Source: an uncultured Bryobacteraceae bacterium (GTDB lineage Bacteria; Acidobacteriota; Terriglobia; Bryobacterales; Bryobacteraceae). From it: a stretch of 50,601 nt of DNA. Below, in pieces: positions 42,598-50,601 of the stretch. Each line of letters starts with the position of its first letter. Position 1 is the stretch's first letter. The notes beneath the pieces were generated by a model. That model did no database searches. It was not told the DNA's origin and was given only the letters and a program-made list of their open reading frames with translations. Location: NCBI GenBank assembly GCA_937920635.1, contig CAKZUE010000043.1, forward strand, positions 1 to 50,601, written 5' to 3'. The translations under genes were made by a program, and so were the position numbers.

Positions 42598-43134
42598 ATG
42601 AGAGTCATCGGCGGAGAGTTTCGCTCGCGGCGGCTGAAGGCGCCGCACGGCGACGCGGTGCGGCCCACGCCGGACCGGCTGCGGGAAGCGCTGTTCAACA
42701 TCCTGTCCCCGCGCATCGCCGGGGCGGTCTTTCTGGACGCCTACGCGGGCTCCGGCAGCGTCGGCATCGAAGCCCTCAGCCGCGGGGCGCGCCACGTCAT
42801 CTTTCTCGAAAAGAGCCGCCCGGCGCTGCGGGCGCTGGAAGAAAACATCCGCATGCTCGACATCGCTTCGCGCTGCGAAGTCCACCCGGGCAACGCCGCG
42901 CCGGTGATCACCAGGTTCGACGCCGATATCGTCTTCCTCGATCCTCCCTACCCGCGCGAACGCGAGTACGAGCTGTGCCTGGCCGCGCTCGGCGAGAACC
43001 CCCGCCCGCTCGTCATCGTGCAGCACGCGTCGAAATTTACGCGCCATCTGCGGGACTCGTACGGCAGGCTCACGCGCGTCCGCATCCTCAGCCAGGGTGA
43101 CAACTCGCTCAGCTTTTACGAACCGCGCCCCTGA
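42598..43134 (+). CDS. rsmD: 16S rRNA (guanine-N2)-methyltransferase RsmD
   Basis: The 178-residue methyltransferase starts MRVIGGEFRSRRL, as RsmD usually does. It has the SAM-binding loop DAYAGSGSVGIEALSRGA (about 47-64) and the catalytic DPPY (about 119-122) of N2-guanine methylases. It modifies G966 (E. coli numbering) of 16S rRNA. It lies 38 bases after recG; the recG-rsmD pairing is common. The long antisense frame over it is a shadow. Confidence 0.94.
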   Translation: MRVIGGEFRSRRLKAPHGDAVRPTPDRLREALFNILSPRIAGAVFLDAYAGSGSVGIEALSRGARHVIFLEKSRPALRALEENIRMLDIASRCEVHPGNAAPVITRFDADIVFLDPPYPREREYELCLAALGENPRPLVIVQHASKFTRHLRDSYGRLTRVRILSQGDNSLSFYEPRP

Positions 43135-43146
43135 GAGCGCCTCCCC

Positions 43147-44535
43147 ATGCTGCCCCCTGTGCTCGCCGGGTATCACGAAGCCACCAAACACACCCCTGAG
43201 CGGCTTCGCGCTTCGCGCCATTTTCTCGATTGGGCCAACATGCCCTCGCCTTTCCGCCACTACGAAGGCGCCCCGCTTGTCGATCTGCCCGCCGATCCGC
43301 CGCTCGCCCCCTTTCTGGCTGGCGCCGAGGCGCTCTCGGCGCTGTTCTATTACTCCTGCTCGATCAGCGCCACCAAGCAGGCGCCGTCCGGCTACCGTTA
43401 CGCTCTGCGCGTCAACCCGTCCTCGGGCAACCTCCACCCGACGGAGTTCCACTTCCAGTCGCGTGGTCTTTCTGGCTGGCAAGACGGCCTGTACCACTAC
43501 CGCCCGTCGTCGCACTCTGCGGAGCGCCGCGCGCGCGGAGACGTCCTGGGCGGTCTTTCTGAAGCGCCTCTGGCTGTGATCCTCACATCCATCTTTTGGC
43601 GCGAAGCCTGGAAGTACCGCGCCCGCGCCTACCGCTACGTGAACCTCGACCTCGGCCACGCCATGCTGGCCGTGCAGTACGCCGCCGGCGCCCTCGGCTG
43701 GCCCTCCCGCGTGCGCGGTGTGTTCGACGATGCGCGGCTGGCCGCCGCTCTCCGCCTGGCTGAGGACGAGCAGCCGATGCTTCTTGTCGAACTGTGGCCG
43801 CAGGCGGAAACAGGACCGCCGGAAAATGTTGTTTGGACGCCCGGCCGCCCCAACCGGTTGTCGCAGGAGGCCATCGAATATCCGCTCATCGCGCGAATGC
43901 ACGCCGCCACGCTCGCCTGCCCGGAGACCCTCGATCCGCCCCCGCCGCGCGTGGTCCGGTGGGTGCATGGCGATTACGCCGCGCTGGCGCGGCGGCGCCG
44001 CTCCGCCCTCGACTTCCTCCTCGAAGGCCGGCTGATGCCTCGCCAGGCGTTCGAGACGATCCTCGCGCTGCTGGAAGAGCCGCTCGCCGCCGATTGGGGC
44101 GGACCGTTCGTCACGGCGTTCCTTTTCATCCACAGCGTCGAAGGCCTCGCTCCCGGTCTCTACAGGCTGAAGCGGGGCGCGCTGCGCCGGATTCGCGAAG
44201 GCGATCAACGCGTCATCGCCGCCGCGCTGAGCCTCGGCCAGGACCTGGCGGGCAATTCCTGCTTCACCGCGGGCTTTGTGGCGGACTTCGGACGCGCGGC
44301 GGCGCGTTTCGGAGACCGCGCGTACCGCTTCCTGCATCACGAGGCGGGCGCGCTCGGCCACCGCCTGTATCTCGCCGCCGAGGCCTTCGGTTTCCGCGCC
44401 ACCGGCATCGGCGCGTTTTACGATGACCACGTCCATGCGTGGCTGGGACTCCATCCGCAGGGTCCGCTACAGGTGGTCTATCATTTCGCCGCCGGCGATC
44501 CCGTCTCCGATCCCCGGCTCGCGCCCGAGGTTTGA
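43147..44535 (+). CDS. SagB/ThcOx-type double nitroreductase-fold protein
   Basis: The 462-residue protein contains two nitroreductase-like halves. The first (about 60-220) has SGNLHPTEFHF and a WKYRARAYRYVNLDLGHAM segment, the SagB-family FMN-binding signature. The second (about 315-460) has a weaker set (NSCFTAGF, YRFLHHEAGALGHRLYL, RATGIGAFYDDHVH). SagB-type enzymes oxidise azolines to azoles in ribosomal peptides, but stand-alone copies of unknown function are frequent. No cyclodehydratase or small precursor peptide gene is visible nearby. It follows rsmD by 12 bases. Confidence 0.85.
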   Translation: MLPPVLAGYHEATKHTPERLRASRHFLDWANMPSPFRHYEGAPLVDLPADPPLAPFLAGAEALSALFYYSCSISATKQAPSGYRYALRVNPSSGNLHPTEFHFQSRGLSGWQDGLYHYRPSSHSAERRARGDVLGGLSEAPLAVILTSIFWREAWKYRARAYRYVNLDLGHAMLAVQYAAGALGWPSRVRGVFDDARLAAALRLAEDEQPMLLVELWPQAETGPPENVVWTPGRPNRLSQEAIEYPLIARMHAATLACPETLDPPPPRVVRWVHGDYAALARRRRSALDFLLEGRLMPRQAFETILALLEEPLAADWGGPFVTAFLFIHSVEGLAPGLYRLKRGALRRIREGDQRVIAAALSLGQDLAGNSCFTAGFVADFGRAAARFGDRAYRFLHHEAGALGHRLYLAAEAFGFRATGIGAFYDDHVHAWLGLHPQGPLQVVYHFAAGDPVSDPRLAPEV

Positions 44536-44547
44536 CAGAATACAGCT

Positions 44548-45612
44548 ATGTCAGTGCCGGCCGATTTTCCGCTGAGCCGCAGGGCCTTCCTCGCGGCGCC
44601 GGCAGCGGCGGCGCCCGAAGTGGTGCGGCTGCCCAGAAAGGTGCGCGTCGCCGTGTGGGGCCTCGACGGCCACGCCGGCGAATACACCAGACCGCTGGCC
44701 AGCTACCCCGATGTCGAGATCGTCGGCGTGCAGCACTCCGATGCCGCCGCCGCCGAGAAATACGCGAAAGGAAAGGCGCGCGTCTATTCCGATCCCCGCC
44801 GGATGCTGGATGAAACGAAACCCGACATCGTCGGCGTCTGCAACGACAACGGCCGCCGCGCCGAGGCCATTCTCGAGTGCCTCCGCCGCGGCCTTCACGT
44901 CGTCGCCGAGAAGCCTCTGGCGCTGACGTCGAACGATCTGGACCGCATCAAGAGGGAGCTGAAACGCTCCGGCGTCAGGCTCGGAATGCTGCTGCCGATG
45001 CGCTGGGAGCGGCCCTACCTCGCGCTGAAAAAGATCGTCGACTGCGGCGACATCGGCGAGGTGATCCAGATCTCGGCCCAGAAATCCTACGTTCTCGGCG
45101 AGCGCCCGAAGTGGATGCGCGACCGCGCCACTTACGGCAGCACGATCCTCTGGATCGGCATCCACATGATCGACCTGATGCGGTGGTCGAGCGGACGCGA
45201 GTTCCGCGCCGTAGCCGGTTTCCAGGGCATCGCCGGAGACCTCAGGCAGGGCGCGATGGAGACCACCACCGCCTCCTCTTTCCGTCTCGACAATGGCGGC
45301 ACAGCTTGCCTCCACATGGACTACTGCCGCCCCTCGACCGCCGGCTCGCACGGCGACGACCGCCTGCGCCTGGCCGGCACCCGCGGCGTCGCCGAATACA
45401 TGGCCGCCACGGGCGTGACCCTGCTCACGGCTTCCCGAAAACCGGAAAAGATCGTGGAGCTGCCGCCTGCCGGCTCGCTGTTCGCCGAATTCCTCGATCA
45501 CGTCTACCTTGGCAAGCCCACCACGCTCCCCCACAACGAAATCTTCCGCGTCTGCGAACTCACGCTCGCCGCTCACGAGGCCGCGCGCACCGGGAAAGTC
45601 ATCGCCGTATGA
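44548..45612 (+). CDS. Gfo/Idh/MocA family oxidoreductase
   Basis: The 354-residue protein begins with a short leader-like stretch containing SRRAFLAAPAAA (a Tat-like twin Arg), then a Rossmann fold (VAVWGLDGHAG), the VAEKPLALT lysine motif and the C-terminal domain (GSTILWIGIHMIDLMRW). Its stop overlaps the start of the GH88-like gene as ATGA, so both are made together and probably act on the same sugar, for example an unsaturated uronide or its product. Confidence 0.88.
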   Translation: MSVPADFPLSRRAFLAAPAAAAPEVVRLPRKVRVAVWGLDGHAGEYTRPLASYPDVEIVGVQHSDAAAAEKYAKGKARVYSDPRRMLDETKPDIVGVCNDNGRRAEAILECLRRGLHVVAEKPLALTSNDLDRIKRELKRSGVRLGMLLPMRWERPYLALKKIVDCGDIGEVIQISAQKSYVLGERPKWMRDRATYGSTILWIGIHMIDLMRWSSGREFRAVAGFQGIAGDLRQGAMETTTASSFRLDNGGTACLHMDYCRPSTAGSHGDDRLRLAGTRGVAEYMAATGVTLLTASRKPEKIVELPPAGSLFAEFLDHVYLGKPTTLPHNEIFRVCELTLAAHEAARTGKVIAV

Positions 45613-46973
45613 TCCTCCAGCCCTCGCTCTCCCTCGAATCCCCCTCCCTGCAACAAAAACTTCAGAAATTGTTTGAACTGGCCGCCGCCAAGGTCCGCCT
45701 GCTCGATCAGAGCTGGGACCCCTCGCGCGGCTCGCCCGTGTTCACCTCCGGTGGCCGCTACACCGCGCGCGGCTGGACCGAGTGGACGCAGGGCTTCCAG
45801 TTCGGCATGCCGCTGCTTGTCTTCGACGCCACGGGCGATGCGGCCATGCTCGAGCTCGGCCGCAGCCGCACGGTGGACCGCATGGCCCCGCACCTGACCC
45901 ACACGGGCGTGCACGACCACGGCTTCAACAACGTCTCCACCTACGGCAATCTCCTGCGGCTGATGAACGAGGGCCGCATCCCGGAAACGCTCTGGGAACG
46001 GCGTTTCTACGAGCTGGCGCTCAAGGTCAGCGGCGCCGTGCAGGCGGCCCGCTGGTCGCGCATCCACGGCGGGGGCGGCTTCATTTATTCCTTCAACGGC
46101 CCGCACTCGCTCTTTGTGGACACCATCCGCTCGCTGCGCGCGCTGGCCCTGGCCCACCGGCTGGGCCACGCGCTGATGGGCGAAAACGACGAGCGCGTCT
46201 CCCTGCTCGCGCGCCTCGTGGATCATGCGCGCTCCACCGCGCGCTACTCGGTTTACTACGGCGAAGGGCGCGACCACTATGACGTGCGCGGACGCGTGGC
46301 GCACGAGTCGGTGTTCAACACGAACGACGGCCGCTACCGCTGCCCGAACTCGCAGCAGGGCTATTCGCCATTCTCCACCTGGACGCGCGGCCTCGCCTGG
46401 GCCATGCTCGGTTTCGCCGAGCAGCTCGAGTTCCTCGAAACCCTCGCCGAAGACCAACTCGCGCCTCTCGGCGGCAAGGCGCAGATCCGCGCCGAATGGC
46501 TCAAGGCCGCGCAGGCCACCTGTGATTTCTACATCGAGAACACCGCCGCCGACGGCATCCCCTACTGGGACACCGGCGCCCCGCTGCTCGAAAAACTCGG
46601 CGGCTGGCGCAGCCGTCCCGCCGATCCGTTCAACCCTTGCGAACCCGTGGACAGCTCCGCCGCCGCCATCGCCGCGCAGGGCCTCATGCGGCTGGGCCGG
46701 TATCTTGGCGACGACCGTTACTTCCGCGCCGGCCTTGCCGTGCTCGATACATTGCTCGACGAACCCTATCTGTCCACGCAAGCCGCTCACGAGGGGCTGA
46801 TCCTGCACTCGGTCTATCACCGCCCCAACGGCTGGGACCGCATGCCGGACGCGGACCGCGTCCCGCGCGGCGAATCCTCGATGTGGGGCGACTATCACGC
46901 GCTCGAAGCCGCGCTGTACGCGCACCGGCTGGCATCAGGCCGGGACTACGTGTTCTTTTCCGCGGCCCGGTGA
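45609..46973 (+). CDS. GH88-like unsaturated glucuronyl hydrolase
   Basis: The 454-residue protein has an alpha/alpha-barrel pattern. HDHGFNNVSTYGNLLRL, GFIYSFNGPHSLFVDTIRSL (probable catalytic Asp in VDT), STWTRGLAWAMLGF, VDSSAAAIAAQGL (second Asp) and PRGESSMWGDYHALEA match the unsaturated glucuronyl hydrolase family, which uses water addition to open the 4,5-unsaturated uronic acid made by lyases. There is no signal peptide, so it is cytoplasmic. It is coupled to the Gfo/Idh gene and ends 28 bases inside the convergent hpnI gene. Confidence 0.85.
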   Translation: MILQPSLSLESPSLQQKLQKLFELAAAKVRLLDQSWDPSRGSPVFTSGGRYTARGWTEWTQGFQFGMPLLVFDATGDAAMLELGRSRTVDRMAPHLTHTGVHDHGFNNVSTYGNLLRLMNEGRIPETLWERRFYELALKVSGAVQAARWSRIHGGGGFIYSFNGPHSLFVDTIRSLRALALAHRLGHALMGENDERVSLLARLVDHARSTARYSVYYGEGRDHYDVRGRVAHESVFNTNDGRYRCPNSQQGYSPFSTWTRGLAWAMLGFAEQLEFLETLAEDQLAPLGGKAQIRAEWLKAAQATCDFYIENTAADGIPYWDTGAPLLEKLGGWRSRPADPFNPCEPVDSSAAAIAAQGLMRLGRYLGDDRYFRAGLAVLDTLLDEPYLSTQAAHEGLILHSVYHRPNGWDRMPDADRVPRGESSMWGDYHALEAALYAHRLASGRDYVFFSAAR

Positions 46974-48091
46974 TTCTCCACGATCCTGCCGTTCGCGCCC
47001 AGCCGGATCCGGCGCCCGCGCCACCACGCGGTGTTGCCGCACCACGCCGCCGCCCAGACCGCAGAGGCGAACAGATCCCACAGCGGAATCAAAGGTGCGG
47101 CCAGCAGCGCCGGCCAGTGGCCGAGCACCGCGAAGCCCGCAAACGCGCCCATCGCGCTCCGCGCCAGCCACAGCGCTGCGGCAGCCCCTACGTTGCCCGC
47201 GGCGAGGTTCGCCACCGCCCACACGCCCGCGTGCGTCGCCGGCATGCCCGCAAAACCGCCTGGGCGCGAATGCCGGATGGTGCGCGCCCAGCGGAGCTGA
47301 TGCCGCCAGACGCTGCGCCAGTCGGGATCGGCCAGATAGGTCACCACGGGAATGTCGGCGAATGCAGCGCGTTTGCCGAGCGACACAATGCGTGAGGCGA
47401 GCTGATAGTCGTCGGCAATGAAGTCGTCGAATGCGGCGAAGCCGCCAAGGGCGTCCAGGTCCGCGCGCCGGAAGCACAGCGTGGAACCGAAGCCGAATTC
47501 CCGCACGCCCACCCACGGCGCCACCAGCGCCGAAGGCATGAAATCCGTCGCGATGCCCAGCGCCTCGAAACACCCCGCCAGCGAGGAAGCGCGCGCCCGG
47601 TACAGGCAGGTCACCACGCCCACGCCCGGCTGGCTGAGGCTCGCCACCACCTTCTTCAGATAGTCCGGCCGAACCATGATGTCGGCGTCGTTCACCACCA
47701 GCACGCCGTGCCGCGCCTTCCGGCTCAGCCCGTCCAGCACGCCTGTCTTGGCGTTCATCGCCCCGGTCTCGATGATCTCGATCCGCGCCTGCGCCTGCGG
47801 ATGCTGCTTCAGCAGACGATCGAGCACCGGGATGGCTGGGTCATCGGCGCGCTGGAAGCCGATCAGCAGTTCGTATTCCGGGTAGTCCAGCCGCAAGTGC
47901 GACGCCACGGCCTCTTCCAGTTGCGGGTCGAGCCCGTAAACGGGCTTGAGGATGGAAACCGGAGGAAGCTCTGCGGGAGGCGGCGCGGGAGCAAACCGCG
48001 CTCGAAGGAAGAACGACACACTCGCGGCCAGCGCCGCCGACTGATACAGCAGTGCCACGGCCGCTGCCGCCAGCAGCAGCCACCCGATCAA
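46946..48091 (-). CDS. hpnI: HpnI-type glycosyltransferase of hopanoid modification
   Basis: The 381-residue glycosyltransferase (GT2/GT21, ceramide-glucosyltransferase-like) has an N-terminal helix (LIGWLLLAAAAVALLY), a catalytic domain with VSILKPVYGLDP, VVNDADIMV (DxD-type), DFIADDYQLA and the product-site QLRWARTIRHSR, and C-terminal membrane helices. HpnI adds an N-acetylglucosamine to bacteriohopanetetrol. Its likely start is TTG at 48091, which overlaps the upstream DMT gene stop (TTGA). The presence of hpnJ three genes upstream supports the HpnI call. HpnK (deacetylase) is not in the window. Confidence 0.82.
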   Translation of the reverse strand: MIGWLLLAAAAVALLYQSAALAASVSFFLRARFAPAPPPAELPPVSILKPVYGLDPQLEEAVASHLRLDYPEYELLIGFQRADDPAIPVLDRLLKQHPQAQARIEIIETGAMNAKTGVLDGLSRKARHGVLVVNDADIMVRPDYLKKVVASLSQPGVGVVTCLYRARASSLAGCFEALGIATDFMPSALVAPWVGVREFGFGSTLCFRRADLDALGGFAAFDDFIADDYQLASRIVSLGKRAAFADIPVVTYLADPDWRSVWRHQLRWARTIRHSRPGGFAGMPATHAGVWAVANLAAGNVGAAAALWLARSAMGAFAGFAVLGHWPALLAAPLIPLWDLFASAVWAAAWCGNTAWWRGRRIRLGANGRIVENHRAAEKNT

Positions 48092-48402
48092 TGCGCCAGC
48101 AGCGCGACGCCGGCGGCCGCCAGCACCGCGCCCCCCCATCGCTTCCAGCCCACGCGCTCTTTCAACACCAGCCGCGCCAGCAGCGTTTCCACCACCAGGC
48201 TGGCGGCTGTCGCGGGCACCGCAAAGGAGAGGTCCGCGATGCGCAGCAACTGCGTAAATGAGAAGAAGGAAGCCGCCAGAAACACGATCGACAGCGGCAC
48301 CTTCCAGCGCGCGCCGCCGCGGCGCATGCCGTGCGATTGCAGCAGGTCCGCGCAGGCTGTGCAGGCCACCACCGCGGCTACCAGCAGCCACTCGGCTGTC
48401 AT
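48088..48402 (-). CDS. Half-size DMT/SMR-like membrane protein, second of a pair
   Basis: The 104-residue protein has four predicted helices (about 2-21, 34-53, 60-78, 86-103) and the SMR/EamA-like motifs SFFSFTQLLRIADLSFAVP and LKERVGWKRWGGAVL. It overlaps the preceding 137-residue membrane protein by ATGA and hpnI by TTGA, so the three are translated in series. Paired four-helix proteins such as ArnE/ArnF form lipid-linked sugar flippases; a similar role for a hopanoid intermediate is inferred. Confidence 0.82.
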   Translation of the reverse strand: MTAEWLLVAAVVACTACADLLQSHGMRRGGARWKVPLSIVFLAASFFSFTQLLRIADLSFAVPATAASLVVETLLARLVLKERVGWKRWGGAVLAAAGVALLAH

Positions 48403-48812
48403 GCGGCCTCCCCGTCGCGCCGCTCCGAGGCGGGTTCCGTCCGGCCCGCGCCCGCGCCTTCAGCCGGTGTGATCGAGGTCAGCGCCGCTCCCCCCGTGAT
48501 CAGCGCCGCCCCGGCCCACCGCGCCAGGCTCACGTGCTCGCCCAGGAATGCCGCGCCCATGGCGGCGTTCAGAATGTAACCCACCGCCGTCAGCGGCAGC
48601 ACGAAAGACAGGTCCGCCATCTGGAGCAGCCGTAGCCGCAGCAGCATCCACGCGATGAGCAGCATGATCCCCGCCATGGCGGCCGGCTCCAGCAGCGCCA
48701 GCACCGGACCCGCGGCCGCCGCGGCCCGCTTCATCCCCACAGCGAGGGCGAAGTTGCCGGCGGCGTTCAGCAAAACGACGCCCGCCGTGTGCCACAGCGC
48801 CCTGGCGTTCAT
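48399..48812 (-). CDS. Half-size EamA-like membrane protein, first of a pair
   Basis: The 137-residue protein has four helices (VVLLNAAGNFALAVGM, MAGIMLLIAWMLL, ADLSFVLPLTAVGYIL, RWAGAALITGGAAL) and a polar C-terminal tail of about 25 residues. It is related to the 104-residue protein (shared ADLSF and a terminal helix preceded by xEH/KERV-like charges), consistent with an antiparallel or heterodimeric transporter. It starts 6 bases after the end of hpnJ. Confidence 0.82.
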   Translation of the reverse strand: MNARALWHTAGVVLLNAAGNFALAVGMKRAAAAAGPVLALLEPAAMAGIMLLIAWMLLRLRLLQMADLSFVLPLTAVGYILNAAMGAAFLGEHVSLARWAGAALITGGAALTSITPAEGAGAGRTEPASERRDGEAA

Positions 48813-48818
48813 CGCAGA

Positions 48819-50294
48819 TCAGTCTCCGCTGGCGGCCACCGTTTCCCCGGCGGGCGCCGTCTCCCCGCCCGCCTTGTGATCGGCCACGAACTGCTTGCGC
48901 TTGGCGCGCAGGCTCAGATACTCGCGCGCCTCCTTGAACAGCCGCTTCACGTCGCCATTGAGCACCGCTTTGGCCACCACGCGGAAGGCGGCCTTCGGGC
49001 GGTAATAATACTCGTCGTAGAAGCGCTGCACCCACTCGACCAGCTCGGCGCGGTCCAGCCCCGGGTACACGATGTTCGGCAACTGATGGCCGCTCTCGTC
49101 CGTCATCGAGACGCCGAGCTGAATCAGTCCGTTCTTCTGCGCGTAATCGTAAAACTCCGTGCCCGGGTACGGATGCGCAATCGACACCTGGATGGTTTCC
49201 GTGTCGAGTTCCTTGGCGAACTCGATCGTGCGGCGGATCGATTCCCGCGTCTCTCCGGGCAATCCGACGATGTAGTCGGCGTGCACCGTCAAGCCAAGCT
49301 TGTGCGCGTTCTTCGTGAAGCGCCGCGCCATCTCCACCGTGGCGCCTTTCTTGATGTTTTTCAGGATCTGCGGGTCGCCGGACTCGTAACCCACGATGAG
49401 CAGGCGCGCCCCGGCGTCCTTCATCGCCGCCAGCGTGTCATAGTCGGTCGTCACGCGCGACGTGCAGGACCACGTGACGCCCAGCGGCGCCAGCTTCCGG
49501 CACAGCTCGATCGTCCGCGCGCCCTTGTAGTTGAACGTGTCGTCGTCGAAAAAGATCTCCTTCAGCCCCGGGAAATTCTCCTTCGCCCACTTCACCTCGG
49601 CCACGACGTCGTCCACTGACCGTAACCGCCACCGGTGCCCTGAATGCGTCTGCGGCCACAGGCAGAACGTGCACATCGCCGGGCAGCCGCGGGACGTGTA
49701 CAGGCTGATGAACGGGTTCAGCAGGAACGGGACGTTGTAACGGCGGAAGTCCAGGTCGCGCTTGTAGACCTTGGTCACCCACGGCAGTTCGTCCAGGTTC
49801 TCTATGTAGGGCGCTTCGGGATTGTGGACGAAGCTTCCCCCCTTGCGGAAACTGGCGCCGGCAATCTCCTCGATCGGCGTGCCGTTGGCGTACGCGACGA
49901 TCTGATGATCGAACTCGCGGCGGATCACAAAGTCGATGGCCGTATGGGCCAGCGCTTTCTCGGGCTCCGTCGTCACCGGCGGACCCACGAAGCACACCTT
50001 CAGCTTCGGGTTCGAGTCCTTCATCATCGACGCCATGCGCACGTCGACGTCGAAACCGGGCGCGGAGGTGAACAGCACCAGCAGTTCGAACTCCTTCGCC
50101 ATCTCGACGGTCTTTTCAATGGAGATCCGGTGCGGCGGCGCATCCACCACCTTCGAGTCCGGCAGCATGCCCGCCGGATAGCAGAGCCACACCGGATACC
50201 AGTAGGACTCGATCTCACGGGTGGCCGGCCAGCGCGAGCTGGCCCCGCCGTCGAAACCCTCGAAAGAGGGCGGATTCAGAAAGAGCGTTCTCAT
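48819..50294 (-). CDS. hpnJ: Hopanoid-associated radical SAM protein HpnJ
   Basis: The 491-residue protein starts MRTLFLNPPSFEGFDGGASS, the N-terminus typical of HpnJ, and has a B12-binding-like N-terminal domain (about 1-150) followed by a radical SAM domain with the CxxxCxxC cluster at Cys204, Cys208 and Cys211 (RGCPAMCTFC). HpnJ converts the glucosamine group on bacteriohopanetetrol into the cyclitol ether. The disordered C-terminal Glu/Gly/Ala tail is short. It is the first gene of the hpnJ-DMT-DMT-hpnI operon; 70 bases separate it from the next gene upstream. Confidence 0.92.
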   Translation of the reverse strand: MRTLFLNPPSFEGFDGGASSRWPATREIESYWYPVWLCYPAGMLPDSKVVDAPPHRISIEKTVEMAKEFELLVLFTSAPGFDVDVRMASMMKDSNPKLKVCFVGPPVTTEPEKALAHTAIDFVIRREFDHQIVAYANGTPIEEIAGASFRKGGSFVHNPEAPYIENLDELPWVTKVYKRDLDFRRYNVPFLLNPFISLYTSRGCPAMCTFCLWPQTHSGHRWRLRSVDDVVAEVKWAKENFPGLKEIFFDDDTFNYKGARTIELCRKLAPLGVTWSCTSRVTTDYDTLAAMKDAGARLLIVGYESGDPQILKNIKKGATVEMARRFTKNAHKLGLTVHADYIVGLPGETRESIRRTIEFAKELDTETIQVSIAHPYPGTEFYDYAQKNGLIQLGVSMTDESGHQLPNIVYPGLDRAELVEWVQRFYDEYYYRPKAAFRVVAKAVLNGDVKRLFKEAREYLSLRAKRKQFVADHKAGGETAPAGETVAASGD

Positions 50295-50364
50295 GCCTTC
50301 GGCCTCAGCGCTGCACTATACGGCCAAAGTTCCATTCTACCAGTCTGATAGCGGTTCCTACCAG

Positions 50365-50601
50365 CTATTTCTGAATGCGCTGCGCCACCGGACGCCGCCC
50401 TTCGTCCAGGATCTCCAGCGCGTTCAGGAACGCATAATTGCGGCCGGGCACCAGTTGCAGCACCAGCTTGCCGTTGGGCGTAGGCTTCAATCCCCGGTAG
50501 GTCTTGCGCAGGGCGCGGAACGCGCCTCCCGCCTCGCGGTAGACGTCGAGTTCACGCTCGAGCAGGACGCCGTTGCAGAGAATGTCGAACACGCGGCTGC
50601 C
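50365..50601 (-). CDS. C-terminal end of a malectin-like carbohydrate-binding protein (partial)
   Basis: The frame is open to the window edge; its last 78 or so residues read GSRVFDILCNGVLLERELD, then AGGAF, GKLVLQLVP and FLNALEILDEG, the pattern of a malectin/di-glucose-binding domain. Such domains are fused to many acidobacterial glycoside hydrolases and cytochromes, so the rest of the protein cannot be named. The GTG-type internal start sometimes predicted here is not real because the domain begins upstream of it, outside the window. Confidence 0.75.
   Translation of the reverse strand, partial: GSRVFDILCNGVLLERELDVYREAGGAFRALRKTYRGLKPTPNGKLVLQLVPGRNYAFLNALEILDEGRRPVAQRIQK

Noticed and set aside
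40379-42598. Upstream extension of the kinase frame at 39044 by about 740 codons
   Set aside because: It lies antisense to recG and has shadow-like composition; kinase homology begins at 40378.
42535-44454. 639-codon minus-strand frame over rsmD and the SagB-type gene
   Set aside because: Both plus-strand genes have clear motifs; the antisense product has none.

Overview
The window is GC-rich bacterial DNA with tightly packed genes, many of them joined by 4-base ATGA-type overlaps. Several gene types together suggest an acidobacterium, probably of the Bryobacter/Solibacter type: a 1134-residue TonB-receptor-like protein with an N-terminal carboxypeptidase-regulatory-like domain, a CRTAC1/ASPIC repeat protein, a PEP-CTERM protein, three Gfo/Idh/MocA oxidoreductases (two with Tat-like leaders), a sulfatase, HemQ and the hopanoid pair HpnI/HpnJ. 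This placement is inference; no rRNA gene is present. I saw no tRNA, rRNA, CRISPR array or prophage.

Layout. 1-419 holds a decayed IS1182-type transposase. 459-1493 is a secreted aldose epimerase. 1504-4404 is a metal-handling cluster: a secreted Cys-cluster protein coupled to a P1B-type ATPase with eroded catalytic motifs, and a divergent His-rich repeat protein. 4417-5434 holds a degenerate PPTase-like protein and a GYD protein. On the minus strand, 10986 down to 5445 is an aromatic amino acid operon in the order trpC-trpF-trpB-trpA-aroQ-DAHP synthase-tyrA. The DAHP synthase has lost all four expected metal ligands. Upstream on the same strand (17535 to 11035) are a subtilase, a BNR-type propeller protein, a secreted 592-residue protein and a Gfo/Idh protein. 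17693-22877 is a histidine kinase/response regulator pair that lies between two paralogous secreted subtilases. Next come ssb, a 645-base gene-free stretch with GGGGACAG repeats, and the TonB-like receptor with a clear terminator.

From 27574 to 36554 are fumarase, an HlyD-type adaptor, a sulfatase, a divergent PDZ protein with a strong terminator, hemQ with a Gfo/Idh gene, and a proline-rich PEP-CTERM protein. On the minus strand, 40378 down to 36720 is a NarL-type two-component pair in an operon with a CRTAC1 protein. On the plus strand, 40454-46973 runs recG, rsmD, a SagB-type double nitroreductase, then a Gfo/Idh gene coupled to a GH88-like hydrolase. On the minus strand, 50294 down to 46946 is a hopanoid cluster, hpnJ - two half-size DMT membrane proteins - hpnI, ending tail-to-tail over the GH88-like gene. 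A partial malectin-like gene runs off the right edge.

The strongest leads are three. First, two (perhaps three) enzymes have intact reading frames but eroded active sites: the P-type ATPase, the DAHP synthase and possibly the PPTase-like protein. Second, a heterodimer-like DMT pair is embedded between HpnJ and HpnI. Third, a two-component system is bracketed by two subtilases. All functional calls rest on motif recognition by eye; no database search was run.
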